From contig NZ_JAGGQQ010000019.1 in NCBI RefSeq assembly GCF_018613195.1, positions 62,001-126,000 of the forward strand: 64,000 nucleotides of DNA, written 5' to 3'. This DNA comes from Bacillus sp. ISL-45 (GTDB lineage: Bacteria; Bacillota; Bacilli; Bacillales; Cytobacillaceae). Positions 16,779 to 25,055 of the stretch are shown piece by piece (within the stretch, counting starts at the first letter, position 1; each line of letters begins with the position of its first letter). A model generated the notes under the pieces. It did not search any database, had not been told where the DNA came from, and was given only the letters and a program-made list of their open reading frames with translations. Made by a program: the position numbers and the translations under genes.

Positions 16779-17107
16779 TAGTAAAACCTCCCATATATGA
16801 GCATCTTTTTGAGTATACCCTGTGTAAGGCCCTAGTATGCTACATGTTCGGTGTAAAAAGGACCTTCGAGATTCGTGTTGGGAATCCATTTACGGTAAAT
16901 CGCAGAATAATCCTGAACGGAGAAATCCAATGGGGAAATTGAAATGGCATTGTCATGACACGGCTTTGAAAGGTTTGTAGAAAGAAAAGATATTATATGG
17001 TGAGTGGATACAGAAACCTAAGCGGGAGGCTTAGGTTTCTGTTTTGAAGATTATTTGAACTGCATTAGGGATATAAGCTGCCATACAGTGTTGAAAGATA
17101 TCATAAA
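16779..17107. other. Intergenic region without a recognised gene
   Basis: It holds the leader of the MBL gene and a strong hairpin (17011-17046). An open frame at 16842-16941 of about 33 codons has no ribosome binding site, and I do not call it. Confidence 0.5.
17011..17046 (+). terminator. Orphan plus-strand terminator hairpin
   Basis: CAGAAACCTAAGC and GCTTAGGTTTCTG form a perfect 13-bp stem around GGGAG, followed by TTTT on the plus strand. No plus-strand gene precedes it, so it may end a small untranslated RNA. It could also work weakly for the minus-strand DUF2254 gene. Confidence 0.7.
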
Positions 17108-18412
17108 TTACTTAATCATTAACAGGCTATACAGTTTGTCTACCCGTTGTTTTTTCTTATCTAAAAGTACCTTATCCAATTCAGGAAATGAATCAACGTC
17201 CGCCTTTTCCATAACATATTCACTAAAGTCCTTTACCTTTTTCCGAATAGAATAGGTGTTTTCCTCGGCAATTTCTATTAAGCTATCATAAATGGCAAGA
17301 ACGACAGAAATATCATCTTTGCCATGGTGAATAATCTGGTAAAAGGATAGTCTTAAAAGCTCTTCAAATGGTCTCTGCGGGACTGAAACAATAGTTTGAT
17401 TCTCATCATTCTTGTAATTTAGATAACAACCATCCAGCTTAGCTGCCTCCTTAAGGCTGCTTCCCATATGTTGAATACACTCTATAGCAGTGTTGGGGTC
17501 GTTCACACCTGGCGAAATGGCCCGAAGCCCGATCTCAGCCAATTTTTGAAGCCCAAAGCCAACATCCTGCATTGTTGTTCTGTTATTCCCTACACTAATC
17601 TTCTTTTTTAAATAGCGAGGCGGCTTTTGGCCGTTATAATAAATCTTCATAATTACAGAGGAGCGGGAAATATAACTGCCGACAGGTTTGGTTACTTCAA
17701 TGAAACTATTGTTTTCCCTGGCCCAATCTGCCAGTTCGTCACCCTGTATTAACTGAATATACCCGAAAATGTCTGCAGTCAAATTTAAGCAGTCCGTATA
17801 ATGCTCTCCTTTTTGGGGAGTACTGGTACATAGGGAAAGTCGGTCGGTCTCCTCGATTTTATTTAATCCGCTTGCGATCGTCTCGCTGAGATCAGCGGTG
17901 ATTTTTTCTATTAGTTTATTAACCTGAATGGAGGTAGCAACATAGTGGATGAAATAAGCAAAAAAGGCAAGGCAAACGACAGCCACCAGTGTTCCAATAG
18001 AAGGAGAGAACGTTTTGTTTTCCACGAGATCATTTTTCATAAATAAAAGCGTTCCTATTGAATAGACAAACCCACCAATAAAAACCCCCATTACCCTTTT
18101 AGTAACAGAATCTGTAATAAAGGTTTGCAGTGTCCTCGGGGAAAACTGTGAAGAGTAGGTCGTCAATACAACCATAATGATGGAAAATGTAATAGTAGTC
18201 ATTGTCAATAAGGAGCCAGCGATCGTTGATAAAACAATCCGGGCAAGACTTACATCCACCAGAAAGTGTTTTAGGATGGTATTATGCCCTTCGTTGAAAA
18301 AGTGTATATCAAGCTGGATGGATACTGCAGCAAGGATAAATCCTGCAAGAGTATACAGGGCGGGAACCACCCAAATTTTATTTTTTACTCCCAAATACCA
18401 TTGATTATTCAA
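17108..18412 (-). CDS. DUF2254-family membrane protein
   Basis: The TTG at 18412 lies 6 nt after GGGAGGT, so it is preferred to upstream TTG codons that precede or touch the binding site. The ~434-residue protein has four N-terminal transmembrane segments (within about 1-170) and a long soluble C-terminal part. The blocks 'TMTTITFSIIMVVLTTYSSQ', FSPR and GLRAISPGVNDPNTAIECIQ are hallmarks of DUF2254. Its biochemical role is unknown. It is monocistronic on the minus strand. Confidence 0.85.
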   Translation of the reverse strand: MNNQWYLGVKNKIWVVPALYTLAGFILAAVSIQLDIHFFNEGHNTILKHFLVDVSLARIVLSTIAGSLLTMTTITFSIIMVVLTTYSSQFSPRTLQTFITDSVTKRVMGVFIGGFVYSIGTLLFMKNDLVENKTFSPSIGTLVAVVCLAFFAYFIHYVATSIQVNKLIEKITADLSETIASGLNKIEETDRLSLCTSTPQKGEHYTDCLNLTADIFGYIQLIQGDELADWARENNSFIEVTKPVGSYISRSSVIMKIYYNGQKPPRYLKKKISVGNNRTTMQDVGFGLQKLAEIGLRAISPGVNDPNTAIECIQHMGSSLKEAAKLDGCYLNYKNDENQTIVSVPQRPFEELLRLSFYQIIHHGKDDISVVLAIYDSLIEIAEENTYSIRKKVKDFSEYVMEKADVDSFPELDKVLLDKKKQRVDKLYSLLMIK

Positions 18413-18656
18413 GTCCAAACCTCCCAATACAAATTGACTAATGAAGAACTATAGCCATCATTGAGTTATCGTAAACTCGTATATTGATATATCTTTAATG
18501 TGAGGCGTTGTCAATATAAGTCTATCTTTATATTCATTCGTTTTTTATTGTTTTTTCCTAATGGAATCGTGGGGAAATTTACCACTTTATTAAAAGTCTA
18601 ATTCGCATAATAATTATCTTACGAACAGATTAACATTTTAGGAATGATGAATTTAA

Positions 18657-18893
18657 ATGGAAATAGTTTTCCTTTCAGTCTTTTTAATAGTATTGGGTAT
18701 ATTTTGTATAATGACGGCAATCTTCATTAAAAAAAAGGACCTAAAAGAGGTTGGTCCAGGTATACCAACAAATGTTGTCGAGTTTTTCTTAATGGTTCCT
18801 TATATGCTATTTCCGTCTATAATTAAGAGAATTTTGATTTTCCTATTAGGATTTGGTTTTATGACAGGAGCCTTCTTTCTGTTATTCTCATAA
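18657..18893 (+). CDS. Small hypothetical membrane protein
   Basis: The 78-residue product has two or three hydrophobic helices (about 3-25 and 43-77) joined by a basic loop KKKDLKEVGPG. AGGAATGA is a weak ribosome binding site. No family is recognised. A terminator follows directly. Confidence 0.55.
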   Translation: MEIVFLSVFLIVLGIFCIMTAIFIKKKDLKEVGPGIPTNVVEFFLMVPYMLFPSIIKRILIFLLGFGFMTGAFFLLFS

Positions 18894-18904
18894 TTGTTTC
18901 TAAT

Positions 18905-18937
18905 GCGTTAATCCAGGAAGGATTGACGTTTTTTTGT
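18905..18937 (+). terminator. Terminator (GCGTTAATCC family)
   Basis: CGTTAATCC and GGATTGACG pair around AGGAA, followed by seven T's. Confidence 0.8.
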
Positions 18938-18953
18938 TGCCTTTTTATTTTGC

Positions 18954-19125
18954 GGAACATGTGCCCGAAATGAAGAGGCTCCATGAATTTCAGTAAGAAG
19001 TTGAAGGAACATGTGCCCGAAATGAAGAGGCTCCATGAATTTCGGTAAGAAGTTGAAGGAACATGTGCCCGAAATGAAGAGGCTTCATGAATTTCGGTAA
19101 GAAGTTGGCGGAACATGTGCCCGAA
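18954..19125. repeat. 52-bp direct repeat, 3.3 copies
   Basis: GGAACATGTGCCCGAA starts at 18954, 19006, 19058 and 19110, exactly 52 bp apart. Copies differ at a few positions. Each full unit contains the dyad CCGAAAT-N15-ATTTCGG (the first has CAG for CGG). Because 52 is not a multiple of 3, it is unlikely to be coding. It lies between convergent genes. Confidence 0.95.
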
Positions 19126-19175
19126 GGAAAATTAACGAGAGTATTGAAAAGTGACTTATACGCAACTAATAAATA

Positions 19176-19209
19176 CAAAAAGCTGAACCAGAACATATTG
19201 GCACAGCTT
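19176..19209 (-). terminator. Terminator of the endonuclease I gene (GCTGAACC family)
   Basis: On the minus strand AAAGCTG...CAGCTTTTT forms the outer stem, with a GGT-TCAGC relation to the other family members. Confidence 0.65.
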
Positions 19210-20147
19210 TACCATGGAAATTCAATCTTCTTTGCTAACTCCGGGAAATCGATAAACGGGTTGCGGTTTCCCTGGATATAGTAGATGGCCTGGTTCCGGT
19301 GCTTTTCATAAAGGGTGGGCGGGAATTCTTCATTCCAGCGAGTGAGCAGCGCGATGTCGACCTTCTTTTTGAATTCTCTTTTCACTCTTTTTGGATACCT
19401 GAGGAAAAAGTACAGCATCGCCCGGGCGGAAGCTCCTTTGCCGTGCTCAGGTTCGAATTCGAATCCTGTCGTGACTCCGCAGTTATTCTGTATAGGTTCA
19501 TTTCCCGATTCTGGGTTATAGAAATCAAAGTCGGCAAACGGGTAGTTGGAGCGGGAAATGTTGCAATCAGGATCGCAGACAAACAGGTGATGCAGGTCAC
19601 CCTTCATCGGTTCAGCACCCTCGAACCAGGATTGCGTGACAATATGCTCGGTGTTCATCTTAAAATGATCCTCAAATACCTTAAGTTCCTTAATTGAATC
19701 AAAGCCATTCACCTGGATTTTCCGGGAACGCCTTCTAAACTCATCGTACTTCTCTCTTAGAGTTTCATTATCCTCAATAAGCAATGACTCAGCATCCTTC
19801 ATCTGGCTTGAATAGATACTCTTAGCAGATCCATCAGGATATAAATCGACCCAGGTGTACAGATACAGATCCTTTGCAAGGAAGTAGGGGAGCTGGTTCT
19901 TATGTGACTGGAATACGATTGTATGAAATTTGTAAAACAGGGCCAGACCGGACAAATCAAGATCCTGTGCACCGCGGTAATATTTCTTGATATCAAGCTC
20001 ATCCTGGTCAGGGTCGTAGTATAGCTGCTGATTGCTCTGAATGTCGCGGCGATTTTCCTTCAGAATTGTCAGCAGCTTTTTCAGGTCCAGCGAATCGTAC
20101 TTGTGCTCCCAGCTCTCCTGTTGCCGTAGCTTTTTATATTAAGACAT
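19209..20147 (-). CDS. Endonuclease I (EndA/NucM) family nuclease with in-frame TAA at codon 3
   Basis: Catalytic and metal motifs of endonuclease I are intact: 'NTEHIVTQSWF', KGDLHHLFVCD, SRSNYPFADF. Homology-like sequence extends upstream in the same frame (KKLRQQESWEHKYDSLDLKK) to an ATG at 20147 with AAGGAG before it. However, the third codon is TAA (20139-20141). A single C-to-T change (CAA to TAA) would explain it. The first standard start after the stop is the TTG at 19955, giving a 248-residue product with no good binding site. No signal peptide is seen, unlike many secreted family members. It may be inactive, or translated by reinitiation or readthrough. A sequencing error is also possible. 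Confidence 0.75.
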
Positions 20148-20252
20148 AACAAACTCCTTATTATCGTCATCGTATCCTTATTTTACTCTTTAAAAGTTTG
20201 TCCTTCAAAGACCTGAGGGGGATAAAATGCTTGGACTTAGAGTTTTTAATGA

Positions 20253-21020
20253 TTAATGCAAGTAACCAGAATTCTTCTTTTCGTCTCTCAGTTCATTTTT
20301 AAAGTTGCAGTCATCCTCGAATACACATTGACTGCAATTCTGAGAGGAAACGATATTGGTATATTCTTTGGGCTTTCTTATGTTCTCTTTGAGTTCATTA
20401 AAGTAAGCTTTGGCTAGCTGGACATCGTTTTCTTCAGGGTTATATTGAAAAAGAGTGCCATCAAGAAGGGTGATGATTTCAACCTTCTCAGGGAGCACCC
20501 CGAAAGCTGAATTGGAAAACAGTATTGTTAAATATGTATACAGTTTTACCATTGAATCATCTGCATCCAGCAGATATTTTGTAACGGTGAAGCTGCGGTC
20601 ACTCCAATTCCCGACCTCAAATTTGATTGAAACATTGATTTCCTCAATGGAGGTTTGGAATTGATCATACAGGAATAGAGGGGAGCTTTCAATCTCCCTA
20701 TTCGCCAAGGCCTGCAGCAAATGATCCGTTATTTTTGCCAGAGTTGTATAGTAATGAGCTTTATCCTGAAATAAATGAAGAGGGATTTGGTCCCAGTACT
20801 GCTGGATCAATCTTAGTACAGCGATTTTGCTCCTTGCGCCATGTGGCAGACTATAGTATTGATGGACAATTAGATTAACTGAATTTTGTACGACCTGGCG
20901 CCAACTATATTCGCTTAACTTCTTGCCGGTCACGAATCGGTGATAAAATTTGTACGGACATTGCAGAAATGTTTCCAAATGATAATCGGCCAGCAGTTTT
21001 CCTGTTTGTTTTTCCCGCAA
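20253..21020 (-). CDS. PD-(D/E)XK-like protein with a C-terminal cysteine cluster
   Basis: The TTG at 21020 lies about 6 nt after AAGGGGGA and is preferred to the TTG at 21044. The ~255-residue protein carries 'LETFLQCPYKFYHRFV' near the N terminus and 'NCSQCVFEDDCN' near the C terminus. This Cys + CxxCxxxxxC arrangement is typical of the iron-sulfur PD-(D/E)XK nucleases of the Cas4/AddB type. A VKLYTYL segment matches the QxxxY-like helix. The expected D-x-K catalytic element reads VTKYLLD, so catalytic activity is doubtful. It stands 20 nt after the ferredoxin-NADP reductase gene and is likely co-transcribed with it. No function is assigned. Confidence 0.65.
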   Translation of the reverse strand: MREKQTGKLLADYHLETFLQCPYKFYHRFVTGKKLSEYSWRQVVQNSVNLIVHQYYSLPHGARSKIAVLRLIQQYWDQIPLHLFQDKAHYYTTLAKITDHLLQALANREIESSPLFLYDQFQTSIEEINVSIKFEVGNWSDRSFTVTKYLLDADDSMVKLYTYLTILFSNSAFGVLPEKVEIITLLDGTLFQYNPEENDVQLAKAYFNELKENIRKPKEYTNIVSSQNCSQCVFEDDCNFKNELRDEKKNSGYLH

Positions 21021-21040
21021 GAGCAATCCCCCCTTAAAAA

Positions 21041-22087
21041 TCAATTGATTAACTCAAGAATCATTTCCTTGTTTCTCTCTGAAAAAACTTTATTATGGGA
21101 TGACACCATGGCAGAATGAGAAGCTGCCGGTTCAATGAACTGTTTTGCTTTATTTACCGCATTGGCTGCATCCTGGAATGTCCCGGCAATCAAATTCAAT
21201 TTGCCTTCATGCTTTAAAATATCCCCTGCAGCAAACAGGCCAGGTACGGACGTTTCACTCGTAGGTGTTCCGTCAATGTAAAAACCATCAATCATCCTCG
21301 GTTCAAGCTCGCTATTCTCAAGCAAGGATGCATCCTGATCAAATCCATGGTTGACCAAAACATCATCAACAGGAAGGCGAAGAACTTCACCGGTAATCTG
21401 GTTTGTTATTTCGACTTCGGCAATGGATGTCCGGTTTTCATCAGCATTTAAACTGCTGATACATGAATGGAATAAACATTCCACAGAGCTGTTCAGCAAC
21501 TGTGTGACCTGTGATTCATGGCCGGAGAAACATTCTCTCCTGTGCACTAGGTAAATCTTTTTTGCTACCGGTTCTAACGCATTGGCCCAATCGATTGCAG
21601 AATTGCCCCCACCAGAAATGACAACTGTCCGATCCTTGAAATACTTCAGGGAATTGACCATATAGTGCAGATTGGACACCTCGAATTTTTCCGCCCCTTC
21701 GAGCTTCAGTTTTTGTGGCTTTAAAATTCCACTTCCAATAGAAACGATGACCGATTTTGAATAATGGACTTTTCCAGAAACAGCTTTTAGTAAAAATAAA
21801 TCCTGATCCTTGCTGATGGATTCTATTTTTTCATTCAGTACGACATCAGGGCTGAATGTCATCGCCTGTTCTTTTAATTGTTTAATTAGATTTGCGCCTG
21901 TTATCGGTCCAATGCCGCCAACATCCCAGATTACTTTTTCAGGATAAACATGGATTTTTCCTCCCAGATCGGACTGGGCTTCAATAATCTTTGTTTTCAT
22001 TTCACGCAAGCCAGCATAAAAGGCTGAATATAATCCGGCAGGCCCGCCGCCAATAATCGTAATATCATAGACTTCAATGTTTTCCAT
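21041..22087 (-). CDS. Ferredoxin/flavodoxin-NADP(+) reductase (YumC/YcgT type)
   Basis: The ATG at 22087 lies 7 nt after AAGGAG, so it is preferred over the GTG at 22096. The 348-residue flavoprotein has the FAD motif IIGGGPAGLYSAF (about 10-22), an NADP motif VVISGGGNSAIDWANAL, and 'GLFAAGDIL' near the end. It lacks the thioredoxin reductase CxxC, as expected for YumC-type reductases. These enzymes pass electrons from NADPH to ferredoxin or flavodoxin, including for iron release from siderophores. The gene is divergent from the siderophore operon across a Fur box, which supports an iron-starvation role. Confidence 0.88.
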   Translation of the reverse strand: MENIEVYDITIIGGGPAGLYSAFYAGLREMKTKIIEAQSDLGGKIHVYPEKVIWDVGGIGPITGANLIKQLKEQAMTFSPDVVLNEKIESISKDQDLFLLKAVSGKVHYSKSVIVSIGSGILKPQKLKLEGAEKFEVSNLHYMVNSLKYFKDRTVVISGGGNSAIDWANALEPVAKKIYLVHRRECFSGHESQVTQLLNSSVECLFHSCISSLNADENRTSIAEVEITNQITGEVLRLPVDDVLVNHGFDQDASLLENSELEPRMIDGFYIDGTPTSETSVPGLFAAGDILKHEGKLNLIAGTFQDAANAVNKAKQFIEPAASHSAMVSSHNKVFSERNKEMILELIN

Positions 22088-22173
22088 TGGAAACACTCCT
22101 TGAAAGTATTGTGCAAATCCTTTTTGTATACGGTAAAGAAATCATGAAAAATGAAATTTTCACAAATCTGTCA

Positions 22174-22202
22174 TTGACTGAGAAAAATAATAGCTTTATA
22201 GT
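22174..22202 (+). promoter_or_regulatory. Promoter of the siderophore transport operon
   Basis: TTGACT (22174-22179), a 17-nt spacer, and TATAGT (22197-22202). The Fur box lies about 12 nt downstream of the expected start point. Confidence 0.65.
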
Positions 22203-22220
22203 ATACATTGTAAACGACAC

Positions 22221-22235
22221 TGATAATCATTATCA
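22221..22235. promoter_or_regulatory. Fur box
   Basis: TGATAATCATTATCA is a perfect 7-1-7 inverted repeat matching the Bacillus Fur consensus. It lies 32 nt upstream of the ATPase start and would repress the operon when iron is sufficient; it may also affect the divergent reductase gene. Confidence 0.9.
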
Positions 22236-22267
22236 ACGAGAAAATGAAAAACTTTGGAGGAATGATG

Positions 22268-23113
22268 ATGGTCCGCTTATACACAGACCAATTAAAAGTG
22301 GGATATGGGGAACGGACAATCGTGAAAAACCTGACTTTAGAGATCCCTGATCAGAAAATCACGATTATCATCGGCCCAAATGGGTGCGGAAAATCGACCT
22401 TGCTAAAATCGATGTCACGAATCATTCCCCATCAGTCTGGTTCTATATTCCTGGATGGGTCGAGTATCTCAAAAGAAGACACAAAAACCCTGGCAAGAAA
22501 GATGGCCATTCTTCCCCAGACCCCCGAAAGCGCAGCTGGCCTGACGGTAGGGGAATTAGTCTCATATGGACGCTTTCCTTATCAAAAAGGATTCGGAAGG
22601 CTGACGAAAAAGGATATCGAGACCATTGATTGGGCCCTTGAAGTAACGGGCACGGCGAGTTACAAATTCGAGCCTGTCGATTCGTTATCTGGTGGACAGC
22701 GACAGCGTGTCTGGATCGCACTCGCCCTCGCACAGGAAACAGAAATGATTTTCCTTGATGAACCGACCACATATCTGGACATGGCACATCAGCTTGAAAT
22801 CCTTGAGCTCCTGCAAAAGCTGAACAAAGAGCAGGGCCGGACAATAGTAATGGTGCTTCATGACTTAAACCATGCTGCAAGATTTGCCGATCACCTGGTC
22901 GCCTTGAAAGCGGGAAGCATCGTGAAAACTGGGTCAAGTGAAGAGGTCATCAAAAAGGAAGTACTCAGGGAAGTTTTCCAGATTGACGCTGAAATCGGCA
23001 AAGATCCGCGCACGAATAAACCAATCTGCATCACGTACAACTTACTAAAAGGAGAAGAAGACAATGAAGAAATTACTTATGCCATTCCTGCTTATGCTGG
23101 TGCTTGTTCTTAG
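22268..23113 (+). CDS. fhuC: Iron-siderophore ABC transporter ATP-binding protein (FhuC/FecE-like)
   Basis: Walker A GPNGCGKST (about 36-44), Q-loop LPQTPE, signature LSGGQRQR, Walker B MIFLDEPT and switch His in VLHDLNH are all present. Three ATGs lie in a row (22262, 22265, 22268); the last is spaced 7 nt from GGAGG. The 3' end overlaps the next gene by 50 nt in another frame, extending the C terminus with a short unusual tail. It is the first gene of a Fur-controlled operon and energises the two permeases downstream. The symbol is inferred from the FhuD-like partner. Confidence 0.88.
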   Translation: MVRLYTDQLKVGYGERTIVKNLTLEIPDQKITIIIGPNGCGKSTLLKSMSRIIPHQSGSIFLDGSSISKEDTKTLARKMAILPQTPESAAGLTVGELVSYGRFPYQKGFGRLTKKDIETIDWALEVTGTASYKFEPVDSLSGGQRQRVWIALALAQETEMIFLDEPTTYLDMAHQLEILELLQKLNKEQGRTIVMVLHDLNHAARFADHLVALKAGSIVKTGSSEEVIKKEVLREVFQIDAEIGKDPRTNKPICITYNLLKGEEDNEEITYAIPAYAGACS

Positions 23114-23984
23114 TGCTTGCGGAGGAGAAGAAAAGCAAGAAAATACAGGTGAGAAAAAGGAAGAAGATAAGCCTCAAACCATTACTTATGAATCTGAAAA
23201 TGGCCAAGTAGAAGTACCTGCAGATCCAGAAAGAGTCATCGTCCTTTCTTCCTTTGCCGGAAATGTAATGGCTCTTGATGTGCCAATCGTGGGAGTTGAC
23301 TCATGGTCAAAAATGAATCCGCGCTTTGAAGAATTGCAGGATGTTGAAGAAGTAACAGATGAAAACCTGGAGAAGATTATTGAGCTAAATCCAGATCTGA
23401 TCATTGGTCTATCTAACATCAAGAATGTCGATAAGCTGAAAGAAATCGCGCCTACTGTTACTTTTACCTACGGAAAGCTAGGGTATCTTGAGCAGCATTT
23501 GGAAATCGGGAAGGTTTTAAATAAAGAAAAAGAAGCCCAGGAGTGGATCGATAACTTTAAGGCCGACTCAAAAGCTGCCGGAGAAGAGATCAAAGCAAAA
23601 ATCGGAGAAGATGCGACGGTTTCTGTCATTGAGAACTTCGACAAAGAACTGTATGTATTCGGTGATAACTGGGCACGAGGAACAGAAATCCTGTATCAGG
23701 AAATGGGCTTGAATATGCCTGAAAAAGTAAAAGATGCAGCACTTAAGCCTGGTTACTATGCGATTTCGCCTGAAGTTCTGTCTGAATACGCCGGTGATTA
23801 CGTGATATTCAGCAAGAATGCTGAGGGAGATACTTCCTTCCAGCAAACAGAGACTTATAAAAATATTCCTGCCGTAAAGAATAACCGTGTATTTGAAGTG
23901 AATGCAAAGGAATTCTATTTCAATGATCCTTTAACACTTGAATACCAACTTGAATTCTTTAAAAATTCATTCTTGGAACAATAA
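23064..23984 (+). CDS. fhuD: Hydroxamate-siderophore-binding lipoprotein (FhuD-like)
   Basis: The 306-residue lipoprotein has a lipobox (VLVLSAC, C19), an acidic/Gln-rich linker, and the class III periplasmic-binding fold. Landmark segments resemble FhuD2-type proteins of Gram-positives: 'TVSVIENFDKELYVFGDNWA', RGTEILYQEMGL, 'YAGDYVIFS', FYFNDPLTLEYQLEFF. It would capture ferric hydroxamates such as ferrichrome or ferrioxamine at the outer membrane face and deliver them to the permeases. AAAAGGAGAAG precedes the ATG. A stable hairpin separates it from the permease genes and could raise its expression relative to them. The exact ligand is inferred. Confidence 0.85.
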   Translation: MKKLLMPFLLMLVLVLSACGGEEKQENTGEKKEEDKPQTITYESENGQVEVPADPERVIVLSSFAGNVMALDVPIVGVDSWSKMNPRFEELQDVEEVTDENLEKIIELNPDLIIGLSNIKNVDKLKEIAPTVTFTYGKLGYLEQHLEIGKVLNKEKEAQEWIDNFKADSKAAGEEIKAKIGEDATVSVIENFDKELYVFGDNWARGTEILYQEMGLNMPEKVKDAALKPGYYAISPEVLSEYAGDYVIFSKNAEGDTSFQQTETYKNIPAVKNNRVFEVNAKEFYFNDPLTLEYQLEFFKNSFLEQ

Positions 23985-23989
23985 TAAGA

Positions 23990-24026
23990 AGCAGGAGGAA
24001 TTCTTTTAAGGAATTCCTCTTCTTGC
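23990..24026 (+). promoter_or_regulatory. Intra-operon hairpin between fhuD-like and permease genes
   Basis: GAGGAATTC (23995-24003) and GAATTCCTC (24011-24019) form a perfect 9-bp stem around TTTTAAG. It is followed by TTCTTGCT rather than a clean T-run, so partial termination or mRNA 3'-end protection is more likely than full termination. Confidence 0.6.
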
Positions 24027-24041
24027 TATCAGAAAGATGAG

Positions 24042-25055
24042 ATGCAGATGATAACCCCAAACAGCTCGCTTTCCATGCTCATAAAGTTCGCTGCAGGTGT
24101 ACTCGTCCTGGCTGCCAGTTTCATGACGGCCATGGTTTTCGGGGCGGCTGACACGACCATCAAAGAGATTTGGCTGGCGCTTACTTCAACTGTTAAAACA
24201 GATACCATTACCATGATCAGGGAAATACGCCTGCCGAGGGAAGTTGGCGCCATTTTCGTAGGGGCTGCCCTTTCGGTAGCGGGTGCAATCATGCAGGGCT
24301 TGACGAGAAACCCGCTGGCAGATCCGGGTCTGCTTGGACTGACCGCAGGTGCCAATGCTGCACTTGCTTTGATTATGGCGCTCAGTCCTGGAGCCGGTTA
24401 CCTTGCCATCACTATTGCTTGTTTTATCGGGGCTGCAGTTGGTGTCATTCTTGTTTTTGGGATTGGCGCGTTAAAAAAAGGCGGATTCTCTCCATTACGG
24501 ATTGTATTGGCCGGAGCTGCGGTGTCAGCCTTTCTGTTTGCGGTAGCAGAAGGAATTGGTCTCTATTTTAAAATTTCAAAGGATGTTTCGATGTGGACTG
24601 CCGGAGGCCTGATGGGTACTTCATGGGCACAATTGAAAATTATTATGCCGTTTATCCTCGTCGGAATGCTGGCTGCTTTTTACCTGTCGAGGCAATTGAC
24701 GATTTTGAGCTTGAGTGAGGAAGTAGCAGTAGGGCTTGGCCAGAAGACCAACTTGATTAAACTGATCTTATTCATCGTAATTATTTTACTGGCAGGGTCA
24801 GCTGTAGCGCTAGTCGGCAACATGGCTTTCATCGGTCTTATGGTCCCGCACATCGTCAGGATGATTGTCGGCACAGATTATCGGTTTGTCCTTCCGATGT
24901 CTGCTTTATTTGGAGCATCCTTCATGCTTATTGCGGATACATTAGGCCGGACAATCAACGCTCCTTATGAGACGCCGATCTATGCGATCATTTCCATGCT
25001 CGGACTGCCGTTCTTCCTGTTCATTGTCCGTAAAGGAGGGAAGAGCTTCACATGA
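24042..25055 (+). CDS. fhuB: Iron-siderophore ABC permease (FecCD family), first subunit
   Basis: The 337-residue protein has about nine to ten transmembrane helices and the FecCD signatures 'RLPREVGAIFVGAALSVAGA', MQGLTRNPLADPGLLGL and a late GNMAFIGLMVPHIVRMIVG that contacts the ATPase. Its stop overlaps the ATG of the second permease (ATGA). The start is uncertain (ATG 24042 or 24048), with only a weak upstream site. The symbol rests on the operon. Confidence 0.88.
   Translation: MQMITPNSSLSMLIKFAAGVLVLAASFMTAMVFGAADTTIKEIWLALTSTVKTDTITMIREIRLPREVGAIFVGAALSVAGAIMQGLTRNPLADPGLLGLTAGANAALALIMALSPGAGYLAITIACFIGAAVGVILVFGIGALKKGGFSPLRIVLAGAAVSAFLFAVAEGIGLYFKISKDVSMWTAGGLMGTSWAQLKIIMPFILVGMLAAFYLSRQLTILSLSEEVAVGLGQKTNLIKLILFIVIILLAGSAVALVGNMAFIGLMVPHIVRMIVGTDYRFVLPMSALFGASFMLIADTLGRTINAPYETPIYAIISMLGLPFFLFIVRKGGKSFT

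Noticed and set aside
18859-19196. Overlapping minus-strand open frames of 68-85 codons across the 52-bp repeats
   Set aside because: The 52-bp period is not a multiple of 3, so the frames shift between units; no binding sites.
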